A stretch of DNA of 64,000 nucleotides from contig JANBTH010000012.1 of assembly GCA_027578815.1 (NCBI GenBank), positions 1 to 64,000 of the forward strand. Direction: 5' to 3'. Numbering within the stretch: the stretch's first letter is position 1; each line of letters opens with the position of its first letter. This DNA is from Coemansia sp. RSA 1804. Its lineage: Eukaryota > Kickxellomycota > Kickxellomycetes > Kickxellales > Kickxellaceae. The translations under genes were made by a program, and so were the position numbers. Positions 33,526 to 43,705 of this stretch are shown here, in pieces. The notes under the pieces were generated by a model. The model saw nothing but the letters and a program-made list of their open reading frames with translations, searched no databases and was not told the DNA's origin.

Positions 33526-33667
33526 TCTTTTCGTCTTTAGATAAATAAGGCTTCGACAGGGAACCAGCTTTTGGTTGCTTTGGTATCGAGCGCTTTCTTT
33601 CTTGTGTTCTTTTCTTTTTTTACACTCCTTTTATGTATCGCAATATAACAAAGGAATAAATAATTTT

Positions 33668-34997
33668 TTATTCGACAGCAAATCCAACAATCTTGCTATT
33701 CTCGTCAGTGAATATCACTGGTGCTTCTTCAGATGTTGCCAGTGTATCGGGCTTTGCATCAAGAGCAATGCGTGTCAGCTGTGGCAGCGAATCTCTAAAA
33801 GAATATCTAGGAGCAGAACTAGTAGTACCCTCCTCTGTTCTATCAATATGATCGAAAGATGCAATGTCGTCGCTATTCCACAACCTAATCGTTCGGTCAA
33901 GACCAGCAGTTGCCAATATCTCTGGCTGGAACCGTATAAATTGTCTACAAGGACAAAAATAGATAAGCAAAGCAAACAAGATGAGTAGTAACCATGACTG
34001 TGTGTAAAACTCGCACAAAGTCAAAAATCTGTGAACTTCTATTTGCTAGATTGTACTGCTACTTACAATGCGGTAATAGAGTAGTTGTGGCACCCCGTCC
34101 AGCATACAGCAGTGTTTTTCCCGGTACACATTATTCGGCCATCTGCATGTCCGCTAACAACCATCATTTGCTCGCAGCCTCCGCTGGACTCGTCTTGCGT
34201 ATGGACAAGCCAGGGCATAAAGTCAATTGCATATACAAATGGCGGATTGAACGTGCTGTTGTTCGCGTTTGCTTCAACATGTGTGCCATTCGAATGAAGA
34301 CTGGCTGTTGACCTTTCTACAACTCGTTCAGAAGCTACATCCCAGACACGCACCTGACAATCAAATCCACCGGTGGCAATAAAGGGCTCCTCTGGATGAA
34401 AACAGATGCAGGCAGCCATTGCATCGTGTGCATCGCCCAGGAACCGTGCACTCTTTCCAGCAAATGGCTCTGGATCTGTAATGTCAAGCACGCTTGGAAA
34501 TCCGTCTTCGTCTACAAAGGCAACAAAGTCGCCTCGGGTACTAATTGCTTGTATTTCACTTTCTCCGCTGTCACCTCTACAAACATAAATAGCCTCTCTA
34601 TTCTTCGAGTTATGGACCATGCTCACATATCGCTGATCGTAGATGCTTATATAGGCACCACTGGCAATGACGATGCTGTTGTCTCCAGCAAAATCGGCCG
34701 CATCAACCTCTTCTTCGAATCCAATAATTCCGCAGATGGCCTTACTAGTGCGTGTATCCCAAAGTCGCGCCGTTTTGTCTTCAGAACCCGAAATCAAAAG
34801 TGTCCCTCTTTCGCCGAGCCCGGCAGCCAGACTGTTAATACCGGCCGTATGGCCTGCAAACTCTGATACTCGCTATAAATACGAATCAACAGACCATAGT
34901 CTAGCTAATTTTAACAACAGTAGATCTAGATAATTCCATGTTTGCTCTATGGACAACAACATGTAGGTCTTGAAAGCAAGCTTACTCTTATCTGCAT
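33668..34997 (-). CDS. WDR53: WDR53-like WD40 repeat protein
   Basis: Single WD40 propeller of about 360 residues. The secure part is exon 34067-34860 (up to FAGHTAGINSLAAG) joined to 33668-33944 over intron 33945-34066 (donor GTAAGT, phase 2, acceptor CTTGTAG), restoring ITALQFIRF. The upstream ATG exon is tentative: 34986-34997 encodes MQIR before GTAAGC and would splice to TTT in phase 0. Repeats include LISGSEDKTARLWD, FIATGGFDCQVRVWD and ILATAGLDRTIRLWN. WDR53 proteins act as substrate receptors or scaffolds, possibly of CUL4-DDB1 ligases; a role here is inference. Family choice rests on order and spacing of the repeats. Confidence 0.75.
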
Positions 34998-35937
34998 GGT
35001 TTACTATACATTTGTGTTATAAATAGACACACACAAAAGAAAGAAGAAGAAGAGAAAAACGGATGGTTTACATTTAAAGATAAGCACTGGCCAAGAGTTA
35101 CTCTTTAATTGGCGTGTTCTAGCAATAGAAAGAGAGCGTGTTGACGTATGGGGCAAAAAATATAAATGTTTGTATTGTTAGGAATTATACAGATGGTTGA
35201 TGAACAGAAAGTGCGCAGGAATGAGAAGAATTTAACTACACATATGTAAAGCTATTATTATTGTTATTTAGTGTGAGTAGTTGCCGCCAATTCATTAATA
35301 CGAACCTGAATGATCATATACAATATCATATATGCGAGATTAGATTATTCACACAGTATTGATGGAATAGACTCAGCACAATAGATTTGTGAGACAAGGA
35401 AAAAGATATAAGCGAAAAGAGGTAAAGCACATGAACGTTTGTGGTGTATTTACATATAAACATACCACCCTGCCTGTAACCTACGCCACGTAAATAACTG
35501 AATGTCAATTATGCATATGTTGCTCTCACACGATATACACTATGCATAACGCTATTATTCAGAACAAATACTAGCCATTGGCGCATGTATTCAAGTGTAT
35601 GCTCGTATTTTTCTTGTCAAATGCCTCAAACTAAAGGACCCTTGTGTGGAAGCAGCAATAGAAATAGCAACAATGACGGAAAACGTAGAGAGCCACGTGC
35701 ACTCCATTATCTATGGAATGATATCAGTCATGTTAGGCGCCAGAGCTTGTTTGTTTGCCATATATACATTGTATTTTTGCAGCTGTATATTTTTCAAGCA
35801 AATAACACATAAAGGAGGGTTCTTGGCCAGCGTTTTTCTCAACGGAGAAGCAAATACTTTTTTCATCTTTTCTCAGACGTTTCATTATCTATACTGAAAT
35901 CTGTACACATATTTTCTACTTTACAAAGCTAACAGAT
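34998..35937. other. intergenic region
   Basis: AT-rich, nearly 1 kb, upstream of both the WDR53-like gene (minus) and the dioxygenase gene (plus). TATAAATG occurs at 35161. A 74-codon frame from ATG 35673 (contains a hydrophobic stretch) and a GTG-started longer frame are open, but neither is recognisable. Confidence 0.4.
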
Positions 35938-36738
35938 ATGACACACATTTACAAGCTAAGCCAAGAGCAGATTGACGGATACAACGCCAGTGGCTTTCTT
36001 AAAATCACTGATCTGTTTACCCAAGATGAAATCCAAAAGCTCATCAAAGAAGTGCGCACTATCCAAGCCTGGCCAGATACGCCCGGCAAGTGGATGAATT
36101 ACTACGAGCTTAACAAGGCGACAAACACAATTCAGCTTTGTCGAACGGAGAACTTTACGCCTTACAGCGACTTACTCCGCAGCAAGGTCACTGGTCCCAG
36201 TGTACTTGGAATTCTTGAGCAACTTACTGGGCAGCCTTACATTCTCTTCAAGGAAAAAATAAATGCAAAACTGCCAGGCGGACAGGGGTTCAGGCCACAC
36301 CAGGACGCGCCTGCGTTTACTCATCTTGGACAAGTAAACCACATCACCATCCTGTTTACCATTGACGGCTCATATATCGAGAACGGGTGCTTGGAGGTGG
36401 TGCCAGGTAGCCAGGCCGACCACACTATCATTCCTCATCTTGACGATGGTTCCATTGTGGATGAATGGTGCAAAGAGCACGAGTGGGTTCCCGTTGAGTG
36501 CAACTCTGGCGACGTCCTTGTCTTTGGCTCCTATCTTGCTCACCGATCAGGCGAAAATCGATCCAACACAAGCCGTGCCAATTTGTACATGACGTACAAC
36601 CCACTCTCGGAGGGCGACAAACGGGAGGAATACTATGTTGACAAGAGAATAAAGTTTCCGCCTCTAAACGAAAGAACTTTGGGTGCCGATTATAGTGAGG
36701 GCGCAAGGACCTACAACTATGCAAATCCGATTCTGTAG
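35938..36738 (+). CDS. PhyH-family Fe(II)/2-oxoglutarate dioxygenase
   Basis: Single-exon enzyme of 266 residues with a phytanoyl-CoA dioxygenase-type double-stranded beta-helix. The metal triad is visible as His121-x-Asp123 (RPHQDAP) and His202 (LAHRSGENRS). Arg213 in NTSRANLYMTYN is the likely 2-oxoglutarate anchor. It oxidises an unknown substrate using O2 and 2-oxoglutarate. Length and motifs fit short PhyH proteins of bacteria and fungi rather than peroxisomal phytanoyl-CoA hydroxylases. I see neither a peroxisomal SKL at the C-terminus (ends NPIL) nor a targeting presequence, so a cytosolic location is likely. Confidence 0.9.
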   Translation: MTHIYKLSQEQIDGYNASGFLKITDLFTQDEIQKLIKEVRTIQAWPDTPGKWMNYYELNKATNTIQLCRTENFTPYSDLLRSKVTGPSVLGILEQLTGQPYILFKEKINAKLPGGQGFRPHQDAPAFTHLGQVNHITILFTIDGSYIENGCLEVVPGSQADHTIIPHLDDGSIVDEWCKEHEWVPVECNSGDVLVFGSYLAHRSGENRSNTSRANLYMTYNPLSEGDKREEYYVDKRIKFPPLNERTLGADYSEGARTYNYANPIL

Positions 36739-37191
36739 ATGTTGCGCCAAGAAAAGATTAATTTTAAAAAGGGTTTTCTTTAGCAATCGGGTAGTTTACT
36801 ATCAACAGTGACAATGGCTGTTTTTTACTTTTAAACCAAGATTAAATAATACAGATAATGACCGTTTTGAAAAAAGCCCTAGCATAGTAGCTATAAAATT
36901 ATATTCACTAGCAGATATTATCAAGGTTAAATAATATTATTTTGCTGAAAAGAGATGTTGATGGTCTCTAACCTAAGCAAATACTGTCAGTTTGCATAAC
37001 ACAAAGTAGGGCCTTTCACGTGATGTTGTCCTGTAAATTGCCCTTTATCAGATACGCATTTGCGGGCACCAAACACCAGAACAACTACTAGATCTATGGT
37101 ATCTAAATACCATAAATCTGATAGACCCATTTAATTTTCTTCAAATAAACTTGCATATACTTTAGTTGATAATATCTAAAGCGACTTGCTT
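36739..37191. other. intergenic region
   Basis: AT-rich spacer between the dioxygenase and TRM44 genes, both on the plus strand. No gene, repeat or structured RNA seen. Confidence 0.5.
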
Positions 37192-38673
37192 ATGAGTAAC
37201 AAGATTCCGGCCGTGAGCTCGCTAGGAGAAAAGCAGCTGGGCGCAGAGGCCACAGATACGCGAATCGAGGCACTCCGACTGACAGAGTTTGCCAAATTCA
37301 AGCCAGACTATTACCTGGACCAGGTGAATGAAATAGATCTGGTAGAGAAGCGCTGGCGCATTCTGGCTACTGCGGATATTGAGGGCTCTGAAGACGCACA
37401 TTTTCTCAACGTAATACGCAGCTGGACGCAGGAGGCAGGAATTGTGATTCCGCCAGTGGATCGCACCGAAATAGTTGAGACCGTTGACTTGGAAGAGTCT
37501 GGCGGTTCTATCACGCGGACTCGCAGGAAACTTGTGCCCAAGCGTGTTGAAAAGGACAGGGTGCTCGTCGAGGATGTCATTGTTGACAGACTATTGAACG
37601 GCTTGTGCGCCAGATTCGTCCCTTGTTTACAGAATGTGGACGATATTCCGTTTTACTATCCTAAAGTGCAGGAGTATGCCCTCGGGTACTTTAAATCAGA
37701 TACAGGCGATGATAGCACGAGCAGACAACTTGCCATATTGGTCTGCGAGCTGTTTCCGTGTTCCACAACGGCAACAAAAAAGCAAAAACTTGTATGGCGT
37801 GACCTAATAAAGCGACTATTCAAGTGGACTGTGACAGAGCGCTTCGGGTACCAAAAGAGGGTGGAAAACGATGTTGTTATATGCTACGAGCAGTATTCTA
37901 CAAAATATCAGGAGCTCAAGACCAAGTATGCCGCGTATTGGGTAGAGAACTGGCCCGAGAAAACAGATCCCAAAAAGTTTGTGTATGAGGACATTGGCAT
38001 TGCTAGCTGGATTATATGTCTTTGGGAGAAAGAGCGCAAAGTAAGCAGAGATTCGTCACCTCCGACATTTGTAGATCTAGGATGTGGCAACGGGTTTCTG
38101 GTATATCTGCTGAACAAGGAAGGCTACTTGGGATATGGCGTAGACCAATGCTCACGCAAGGTATGGGCACGGTTTGGCAGCGATATTGACCTCCGTGCAG
38201 AGACAATTGAGCCATACATGTTTGAACCGAACGCAGACTGGATCATTGGGAACCACGCAGACGAGCTTGTGCCATGGATTCCAATCATCTCCGCCAGAGC
38301 AACCACAAACCAGACAAAATTTATCGCCATACCCTGCTGTTCACACGATCTGTCAGGACAGAAGATAGCATTTCCGCTCACCGCTGGCCAGAGCAAGTAT
38401 CATGCGTATGTTCAGTACATATGCGGACTAGCTGTGGACTGTGGGTTTAGCATAGAGAAAGAGTTTCTTCGCATTCCTTCGACCAAAAATGTGGCAATAG
38501 TTGGGCGGCCGGAAACCGGTGAGAATGGATCGGGGCTTAGGCCAGACGTTGCCGCAAAGCTAGCACTGCAGGGCCAAAAACAGTTCGTTCCGCGCGTCCC
38601 AGATTATGTAAAGAACGAGATCCGTCTTTTAAAAGCGCAGAGTCGCAAGGGGAATTCAGCAGAGTCATCCTGA
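37192..38673 (+). CDS. TRM44: tRNA(Ser) Um44 2'-O-methyltransferase
   Basis: Methylates the ribose of U44 in tRNA-Ser using S-adenosylmethionine. The predicted protein has 493 residues from ATG 37192; the frame opens two codons earlier at TTG. The C-terminal Rossmann domain shows FVDLGCGNGFLVYLLNKEGY (about residue 294, SAM motif I) followed by GYGVD. The downstream IPCCSHDLSG and KYHAYVQYICGL blocks are hallmarks of the Trm44/METTL19 family. The N-terminal half contains the family's YYPKVQEYALGY and YWVENWPEKTDPKKFVYEDI segments. The gene converges on DAD2 with 132 bases between stops. Confidence 0.93.
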   Translation: MSNKIPAVSSLGEKQLGAEATDTRIEALRLTEFAKFKPDYYLDQVNEIDLVEKRWRILATADIEGSEDAHFLNVIRSWTQEAGIVIPPVDRTEIVETVDLEESGGSITRTRRKLVPKRVEKDRVLVEDVIVDRLLNGLCARFVPCLQNVDDIPFYYPKVQEYALGYFKSDTGDDSTSRQLAILVCELFPCSTTATKKQKLVWRDLIKRLFKWTVTERFGYQKRVENDVVICYEQYSTKYQELKTKYAAYWVENWPEKTDPKKFVYEDIGIASWIICLWEKERKVSRDSSPPTFVDLGCGNGFLVYLLNKEGYLGYGVDQCSRKVWARFGSDIDLRAETIEPYMFEPNADWIIGNHADELVPWIPIISARATTNQTKFIAIPCCSHDLSGQKIAFPLTAGQSKYHAYVQYICGLAVDCGFSIEKEFLRIPSTKNVAIVGRPETGENGSGLRPDVAAKLALQGQKQFVPRVPDYVKNEIRLLKAQSRKGNSAESS

Positions 38674-38805
38674 CACTCTGTGTCGTAGGAAAAAAGACAC
38701 TAGTTGTTTCTAGTGCGTTCCGAAAAAAGATGTGTTATTAATTGTCTGTTGGAAAAAGTACATTTATAAGCCAACCAAAGGCAACGAACGGGGCAGGGGT
38801 TCGTT

Positions 38806-39093
38806 TTACGACGAGGGCTCGGCAGGTATCCGAATAATGTTTTCTGGCTGCTCGGAATCATCTTCGGCAGGGCTGGTCTGAGGGATATCCACAAGTGCAG
38901 AGTTCTCAAAGGCGCTCGACCAGCCTCTTGAAATCGTCAGTATCGCTTCATACTGGGCAACTATTTTGCCCATTTGCCTGTTCAGTTCCATACAGTGTGC
39001 ATCTGTGTTTTTGGAAAGTATTTGCACTCGCTGCAGAGCGGCCAGCTCCTGCTTCTTTTGTGCAATCCTGTCGATAATTACTTGTGTGTTCAT
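38806..39093 (-). CDS. DAD2: DASH complex subunit Dad2
   Basis: Kinetochore component that couples chromosomes to spindle microtubules within the fungal DASH/Dam1 ring. The model starts at ATG 39091-39093 and gives 95 residues; the upstream in-frame extension is a leader. The helical core (IDRIAQKKQELAALQRVQIL, then MELNRQMGKIVAQYEAILTI and GWSSAF) matches the coiled-coil Dad2 pattern, which ends in a conserved Trp-containing motif. The C-terminal 30 residues are acidic and disordered. It shares a 345-base divergent promoter region with the SH3BGR-domain gene. Confidence 0.85.
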   Translation of the reverse strand: MNTQVIIDRIAQKKQELAALQRVQILSKNTDAHCMELNRQMGKIVAQYEAILTISRGWSSAFENSALVDIPQTSPAEDDSEQPENIIRIPAEPSS

Positions 39094-39438
39094 TTGGATG
39101 CAATTATAATAATAATAACGAAAAGAAAAAAGATAAAGACGAATGTTATTGAGAGAAGCAAAAGGAGAAACACAGAAAAAACGGATGAAATTTACATGCA
39201 TGTGCGTCCGCTAAAAAGAAGGGTATCCAATCTAATTGTTTACGATTATTTTCGCTGCTGTTATTTTTTTGGTTGAGTTTTCAAGCTCGGACATTCAAAA
39301 AGGGCAATAAATGAGCAAAGCAGGTGTTTTTTACTCTTTCTGTTTCCCTGCACCCTTATTTTTGAACACCCATCCTTGTTTCTTCACTGTATTTATCAAT
39401 ATAGCTTTCAGCACACTATACTAGTTTGAGTAAACAAA
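39094..39438. other. divergent promoter region DAD2 / SH3BGR-domain gene
   Basis: Compact bidirectional spacer of 345 bases, with T/C-rich stretches on the right side. No distinct TATA box on either strand and no ORF. Confidence 0.45.
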
Positions 39439-40857
39439 ATGACAACGGCCCAGGAAATTGCTCCTTCTTTCTTACCCGAATCCAAAACCACTACAGATGA
39501 GAAGGGCTGCTCTGCCACGTCAGCACCAATCGTCCAGGGTTTGAAGCCAGCATCTTTGACGAGCGGTGATAGGAACGATATGCCGTCTCAGCCGGAGAAA
39601 GACATACTGGAACAAGCTGCTGCTATTGCAATTACCGCTGGACCCAAGGATTCTGAAGCAAAGGTTACCGTTGCTGACATGGAGAAAGCAACTTCCAAAG
39701 CTAGCGACGAAGATGAGAGGAAAATTACCCATGCAAGAGGAACATCTGCTGTAGAGACTAAAGATGTTGTCACTGCCGATGTTGTTTCAGCAGATGCTAC
39801 AGGTGTTCCTTCAGCGGTTGTTGGCGACAAAGCAGAATTGGCGACCAAGACTATGGATGTTGATGATGATGTCACTTATATCCAAGCAGCAGAACCGCCA
39901 GCATCCAGCGAGATTGCCGAAACAAATAATAGCAAGGGCCAGGCTTTAGACTCGCACGACGATGCCAGTTCTTCTTCTGCTGCTGCTGCTGCGGCTGCTG
40001 TACATAATAAGATTGGCACGGTCGAGGAAAGCAAAGATGGTGAGCAACAACTGGATGAAAGGAGCGTGCCTGATACTGAGAAGGTTCAGATGCACAATAT
40101 AGAAATACGGGACGCTAAAGAACCATCTGCAACCAGCGATAGTGCAAAACCGCTAATAGATGCAGAAACTGGGGTAGAAAAGTCACAGGAGACGCCAAAA
40201 CCGGTGGGAAAGGATAACTCAACGCTCAACGAGGATGAGAGGCACGATCTAGAAAGACCAGATGTCCCTGTCTCTGTATCGGCTGACACTCAGGATCATC
40301 AAGATGCTACGGACGTGGCTAAAGGCACTGAACCAGAGATACAGGAAGCAGGCAGGCAGACGGATGTTGGTGCTTCCAAGGTGGAGAAGACGTCGGATGT
40401 GCTGGAAGAAGGAAAAAAGTTGGGTGAGGCTTCAGAGAATGAGAAAGACGATGACAGTGGTAGCAATGGCGGTGGCGGCGCTGTCGAGAAAGAGGAAGAA
40501 GCAGATGGTGGTGATAATGACGACGAAGAGGAAGAGGAGGAAGAGGAGGAAGCTTTAGAAAAGCCTCGCGTTCAGATATACGGATCAACTGTTTCGGGTA
40601 ACCGCACTTACAAGAAACAGGCCAAAGACCTGTTTATTATGCTGGAGGGCAACGAAATCGACTTTGAGTTCATGTGCATCGCAGCTGACCAGAAAGCGAA
40701 GCTGTACATGCGGAGAAAGGCGCTTGGCAATATGTCTATTCCACAGATATTCGTTGATGGCGAATTCAAGGGCCTGTACGAGGATGCATTCAACGCCAAC
40801 GAGAAGGACGAGCTGTATGAATGGCTCGGCCTAGACGAGGAGCCGCTGGAGTATTAG
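39439..40857 (+). CDS. acidic protein with C-terminal SH3BGR/glutaredoxin-like domain
   Basis: Single exon, 472 residues. About 375 N-terminal residues are disordered and rich in Ala, Glu, Asp, Lys and Ser, with an Ala run from a GCT repeat near 39980 and a poly-Glu run just before the domain. The last 95 residues form a thioredoxin-fold SH3BGR domain (RVQIYGSTVSGNRTYKKQAK; MSIPQIFVDGEFKGLYEDA; cis-Pro in SIPQIF). The glutaredoxin active-site Cys pair is absent, which is typical of SH3BGRL proteins and argues against redox catalysis. A scaffold or adaptor role is likely. Low-complexity regions make the N-terminus poorly informative. Confidence 0.8.
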   Translation: MTTAQEIAPSFLPESKTTTDEKGCSATSAPIVQGLKPASLTSGDRNDMPSQPEKDILEQAAAIAITAGPKDSEAKVTVADMEKATSKASDEDERKITHARGTSAVETKDVVTADVVSADATGVPSAVVGDKAELATKTMDVDDDVTYIQAAEPPASSEIAETNNSKGQALDSHDDASSSSAAAAAAAVHNKIGTVEESKDGEQQLDERSVPDTEKVQMHNIEIRDAKEPSATSDSAKPLIDAETGVEKSQETPKPVGKDNSTLNEDERHDLERPDVPVSVSADTQDHQDATDVAKGTEPEIQEAGRQTDVGASKVEKTSDVLEEGKKLGEASENEKDDDSGSNGGGGAVEKEEEADGGDNDDEEEEEEEEEALEKPRVQIYGSTVSGNRTYKKQAKDLFIMLEGNEIDFEFMCIAADQKAKLYMRRKALGNMSIPQIFVDGEFKGLYEDAFNANEKDELYEWLGLDEEPLEY

Positions 40858-41251
40858 GGTCTGCTTGCTTGTTTTTTGTTGCTGAAAAGGAAGCCAAATG
40901 GTGGATCTAATGTAAACATCTGGGGTTTATCCGATGCTTTCACGTTGCGACACCACCAACATCAACCAATCCACCGAAGCATCTTGTCTTTCTCAACGAA
41001 CACGGCAAACAAGATTCTGCTGTCCGACGCTTCTCACACTATTTTTGGCAACATCCCGTTTCCATTTCTGGGATGCTAGCAAGTGCAAAAAATGCATAAA
41101 GTCACATTACATTTTTTAAAGTGGTTTCTGGCACTTGATTGCTTTATTGCCTTCCGATTGCTCACAGCATACGACTAGGTTTCTTCTCTTTCTGTTTCGT
41201 CTTTTGGGTTCCTTCTTTTTCTCTTCCATCTTCCTTATCATTATTTCTACA
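40858..41251. other. intergenic region
   Basis: Spacer between two plus-strand genes. The right 120 bases are pyrimidine-rich leader; the transporter frame is open through it (to a TTG at 41135), but the first ATG is 41252. No other gene seen. Confidence 0.45.
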
Positions 41252-43111
41252 ATGTCTGATAATACCAACAATGACACCGAGGAGCTGCCGCCGTTGACCT
41301 GGCGGTCCTGGATGGTACTCGTGATGTTTGTTCTAGCAACCGCATTGGTCATATATCCGCTGCGCATCCCGGTGCCAATTCCTGTGGGTCGCGCCAGAAA
41401 GAAGAGCCCCGAGACGCCCTGCAGTCGGGCCGAGGCCCCAGATCAGAAAAGGAGGCAATTCCTCCGATGGCGGGTAGTGCGGATACACATGGACATGAAG
41501 CTTGCGCCATGGGTAGCCATCCTTATTCTTCTGGCGTCAACGACAATAAAGTTTAAAAATGAGGTGGTTCACGGGTTTGTTGGGAGCGAGGGCATCCAGC
41601 CGTACGCAATTGTGATACTCATTTTCGCACTTGCATACATTTGCATCTCGCTTGACCAGAGTGGGCTTTTGAGTTACATCGCCATGCATGTCACAAAAAA
41701 ATGGGGCCGGAACGGACGATTGCTTCTGATCTGCTTTTATCTGTTGAGCACAATCATGGCCGTTCTGACCAGCAACGATGTCGTGGTTCTGGTTCTGACT
41801 CCAATCATCTGCATCTTCTCCGATGTCACTGGCGTCGATGCCGAGCCGTTTCTCATAGCAATGTTTGTTTCTGCCAACACCGCGTCCATGGCCTTGTATA
41901 TTGGCAATCCCACCAACATTATTGCTTCGCAGGCCAACGGCATTGCCTTTCTGCAGTACTCTGCCTGGATGGTTCTGCCCTTTCTCGGGGCCGTCGTGGC
42001 TGGCGGTGCCGTTCTCTATGTCGAATGTCTTTCGAAGATCCCCCGCAGAATCGAAATTGACCTGCAGATCCAGCCACGCTCCATGCTCGTCCGGCCGCGA
42101 CAGGCCATATTTGGGGCGTCGATGCTTGCCCTTTGTCTAATTGCGCTGAGCGTGTCTTCGTTCTTTCATGTGGCAGTGTGGATTGTGACGCTGCCGTTTG
42201 GCGGAGCAATGATGGTGGTTGATGCGCTTGTAGATCTATATCTTACGCATGGCGGGCAAACCATAGAGACGCCAACCCTGGTAGCACCAGCACCAGCAGT
42301 GGCACCAGCAGTGGCACCAGCAGTGGCACCTGTATCGGAGGCAGTACCGACACCAGCAGCCGCACCGTTATCGCCATCTCCAGACGCACTTACCTCCAAT
42401 TTGGACGATAAACGCGCCAGTGTGTTGTCAGACACAGCTGACGAGAAACAAGGAGCGAGGCATGATCTGACGCTCTGTGTTGAAAAACAGGACGGCTCTT
42501 TGCCTCAGCACAGCACCAGCGAGCAGACCAGCACTGCTAAAGAACCAGCTGCTGGCGGAAAGGTGTATATGCTCAAGAAAAAGACAGCTAGCATCCTGAA
42601 TGTTCTGACACGGCGACTACCCACGGTGGTTGCAGTGGTCAGTAGACTGCCCTACAACATTGTGCCATTTTCGATTGGAATGTTCATACTGGTGGAGTCG
42701 CTGTCCGAGCAAGGGTGGACGCCAAGGCTTTCCTGGCTACTCAAGCGTATGTGCCCGTCGGTAGCACCAGCCGTGTTCATTGTCGGGATAGTGACCTCGT
42801 TGGCATGCAATATCATGAACAATCTGCCAATGACGATTATTTTCACTCGTGCGCTCAAGCACCAGATATTTGGGCAGGTGAGTGCGTCTACTCGGAAGGG
42901 CGCACTGTTTGCGCTTATAATAGGAAGCAATCTTGGCGCAAACTTTACGCTGGTCGGCAGTCTAGCAGGACTGATGTTCCAGGGAATTGCCCGGCAAAAG
43001 AAGCGCAACATCGGGTATCTTCGGTTCCTGCGCTGGTGTCTGCCGATCTTGCCAGTCCAGCTGGCTGTAGCATGTGCTATCTTAACCGCAGAGGTAATTA
43101 TAATGAAGTAA
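41252..43111 (+). CDS. ArsB/NhaD-type ion transporter
   Basis: Membrane protein of 619 residues, starting at the first ATG (41252) rather than the TTG-initiated longer frame. About ten to twelve hydrophobic segments are visible. Conserved ion-transporter-superfamily motifs are VLTSNDVVVLVLTPI, ALYIGNPTNIIASQANGIAF and the mirrored GSNLGANFTLVGSLAGLMF, typical of the ArsB/NhaD/P-protein group with two inverted halves. The substrate (arsenite, Na+/H+ or an organic anion) cannot be read. A long cytoplasmic Ala/Pro/Ser-rich loop between the halves (about residues 335-440) contains a perfect 12-base tandem repeat at 42290-42325 encoding APAV units. Confidence 0.85.
   Translation: MSDNTNNDTEELPPLTWRSWMVLVMFVLATALVIYPLRIPVPIPVGRARKKSPETPCSRAEAPDQKRRQFLRWRVVRIHMDMKLAPWVAILILLASTTIKFKNEVVHGFVGSEGIQPYAIVILIFALAYICISLDQSGLLSYIAMHVTKKWGRNGRLLLICFYLLSTIMAVLTSNDVVVLVLTPIICIFSDVTGVDAEPFLIAMFVSANTASMALYIGNPTNIIASQANGIAFLQYSAWMVLPFLGAVVAGGAVLYVECLSKIPRRIEIDLQIQPRSMLVRPRQAIFGASMLALCLIALSVSSFFHVAVWIVTLPFGGAMMVVDALVDLYLTHGGQTIETPTLVAPAPAVAPAVAPAVAPVSEAVPTPAAAPLSPSPDALTSNLDDKRASVLSDTADEKQGARHDLTLCVEKQDGSLPQHSTSEQTSTAKEPAAGGKVYMLKKKTASILNVLTRRLPTVVAVVSRLPYNIVPFSIGMFILVESLSEQGWTPRLSWLLKRMCPSVAPAVFIVGIVTSLACNIMNNLPMTIIFTRALKHQIFGQVSASTRKGALFALIIGSNLGANFTLVGSLAGLMFQGIARQKKRNIGYLRFLRWCLPILPVQLAVACAILTAEVIIMK
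42290..42325 (+). repeat. 12-bp tandem repeat in transporter loop
   Basis: Three perfect copies of GCACCAGCAGTG encode Ala-Pro-Ala-Val repeats in the loop between transporter halves. The reading frame is preserved by unit length, so copy number may vary without frameshift. Confidence 0.9.
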
Positions 43112-43253
43112 TGTTTCAATAAGAGGAAATAGGCGTATGTATTGTAGAAATAAAGAGAAAGACAGGAGGAATTAAAAAAAAGTTTCTTCCAAACTTCTTT
43201 TTACTGTTTTACTTGGCTATAACCAAGATGGCGGGTATGGTGTGGTGGTGTCT

Positions 43254-43705
43254 TCAGAACTTGGATTCTACATGCTTAGCCCACTTTTCAAAATCAAAGC
43301 TGGGATCCTCAAAGTTGAAGGACTGGCCAGAGCTGCTACCACTCTCAGCAGCCTTTTGCTCAGCATACTTTCTTTTGGCCTCCTCAATCAATGCAACCTT
43401 GCGCGCATATTCGTTGTCAATCCGCTTCACGTCGGCCTCCTTACGCAGTGTGCGTGCATGTACCCAGCCGTATGAGAGCCCGGCGCCCAGAACAGCCCAG
43501 CGACCAATCTACAATAGAGCAGGCAAGAGAAAAACAACGGAAGAAAAAGCATTGCACTTTTACGGGTGTTAGTATAAAAAGCCCTGAATCCACATTGTCT
43601 ATCGCTCTTTGACACAGCCGAGAACAAAGACAGCGAGATAAGCATGACCGCATTCACATTCGTTACCTTGAAAAGCGAAGAAACCTGGCGAATCTGAGTA
43701 GACAT
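43254..43705 (-). CDS. TIM11: mitochondrial ATP synthase subunit e
   Basis: Small inner-membrane F1Fo subunit needed for ATP synthase dimerisation. Two exons: 43667-43705 (ATG 43703-43705; 13 codons, MSTQIRQVSSLFK) and 43254-43508, phase 0, giving 97 residues, close to the family's usual length. After splicing a single membrane span reads IGRWAVLGAGLSYGWVHART, with the G-x-G-x3-G dimerisation pattern. It is followed by a charged coiled coil (KRIDNEYARKVALIEEAKRK). The 158-base intron has donor GTAACG, a perfect TACTAAC branch site (43568-43574) and acceptor TTGTAG. No simple open frame spans this gene. Confidence 0.88.

Noticed and set aside
35595..35897. 100-codon frame before the dioxygenase gene
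   Set aside because: Starts at GTG, AT-rich composition, no recognisable motif; the internal ATG frame is only 74 codons.
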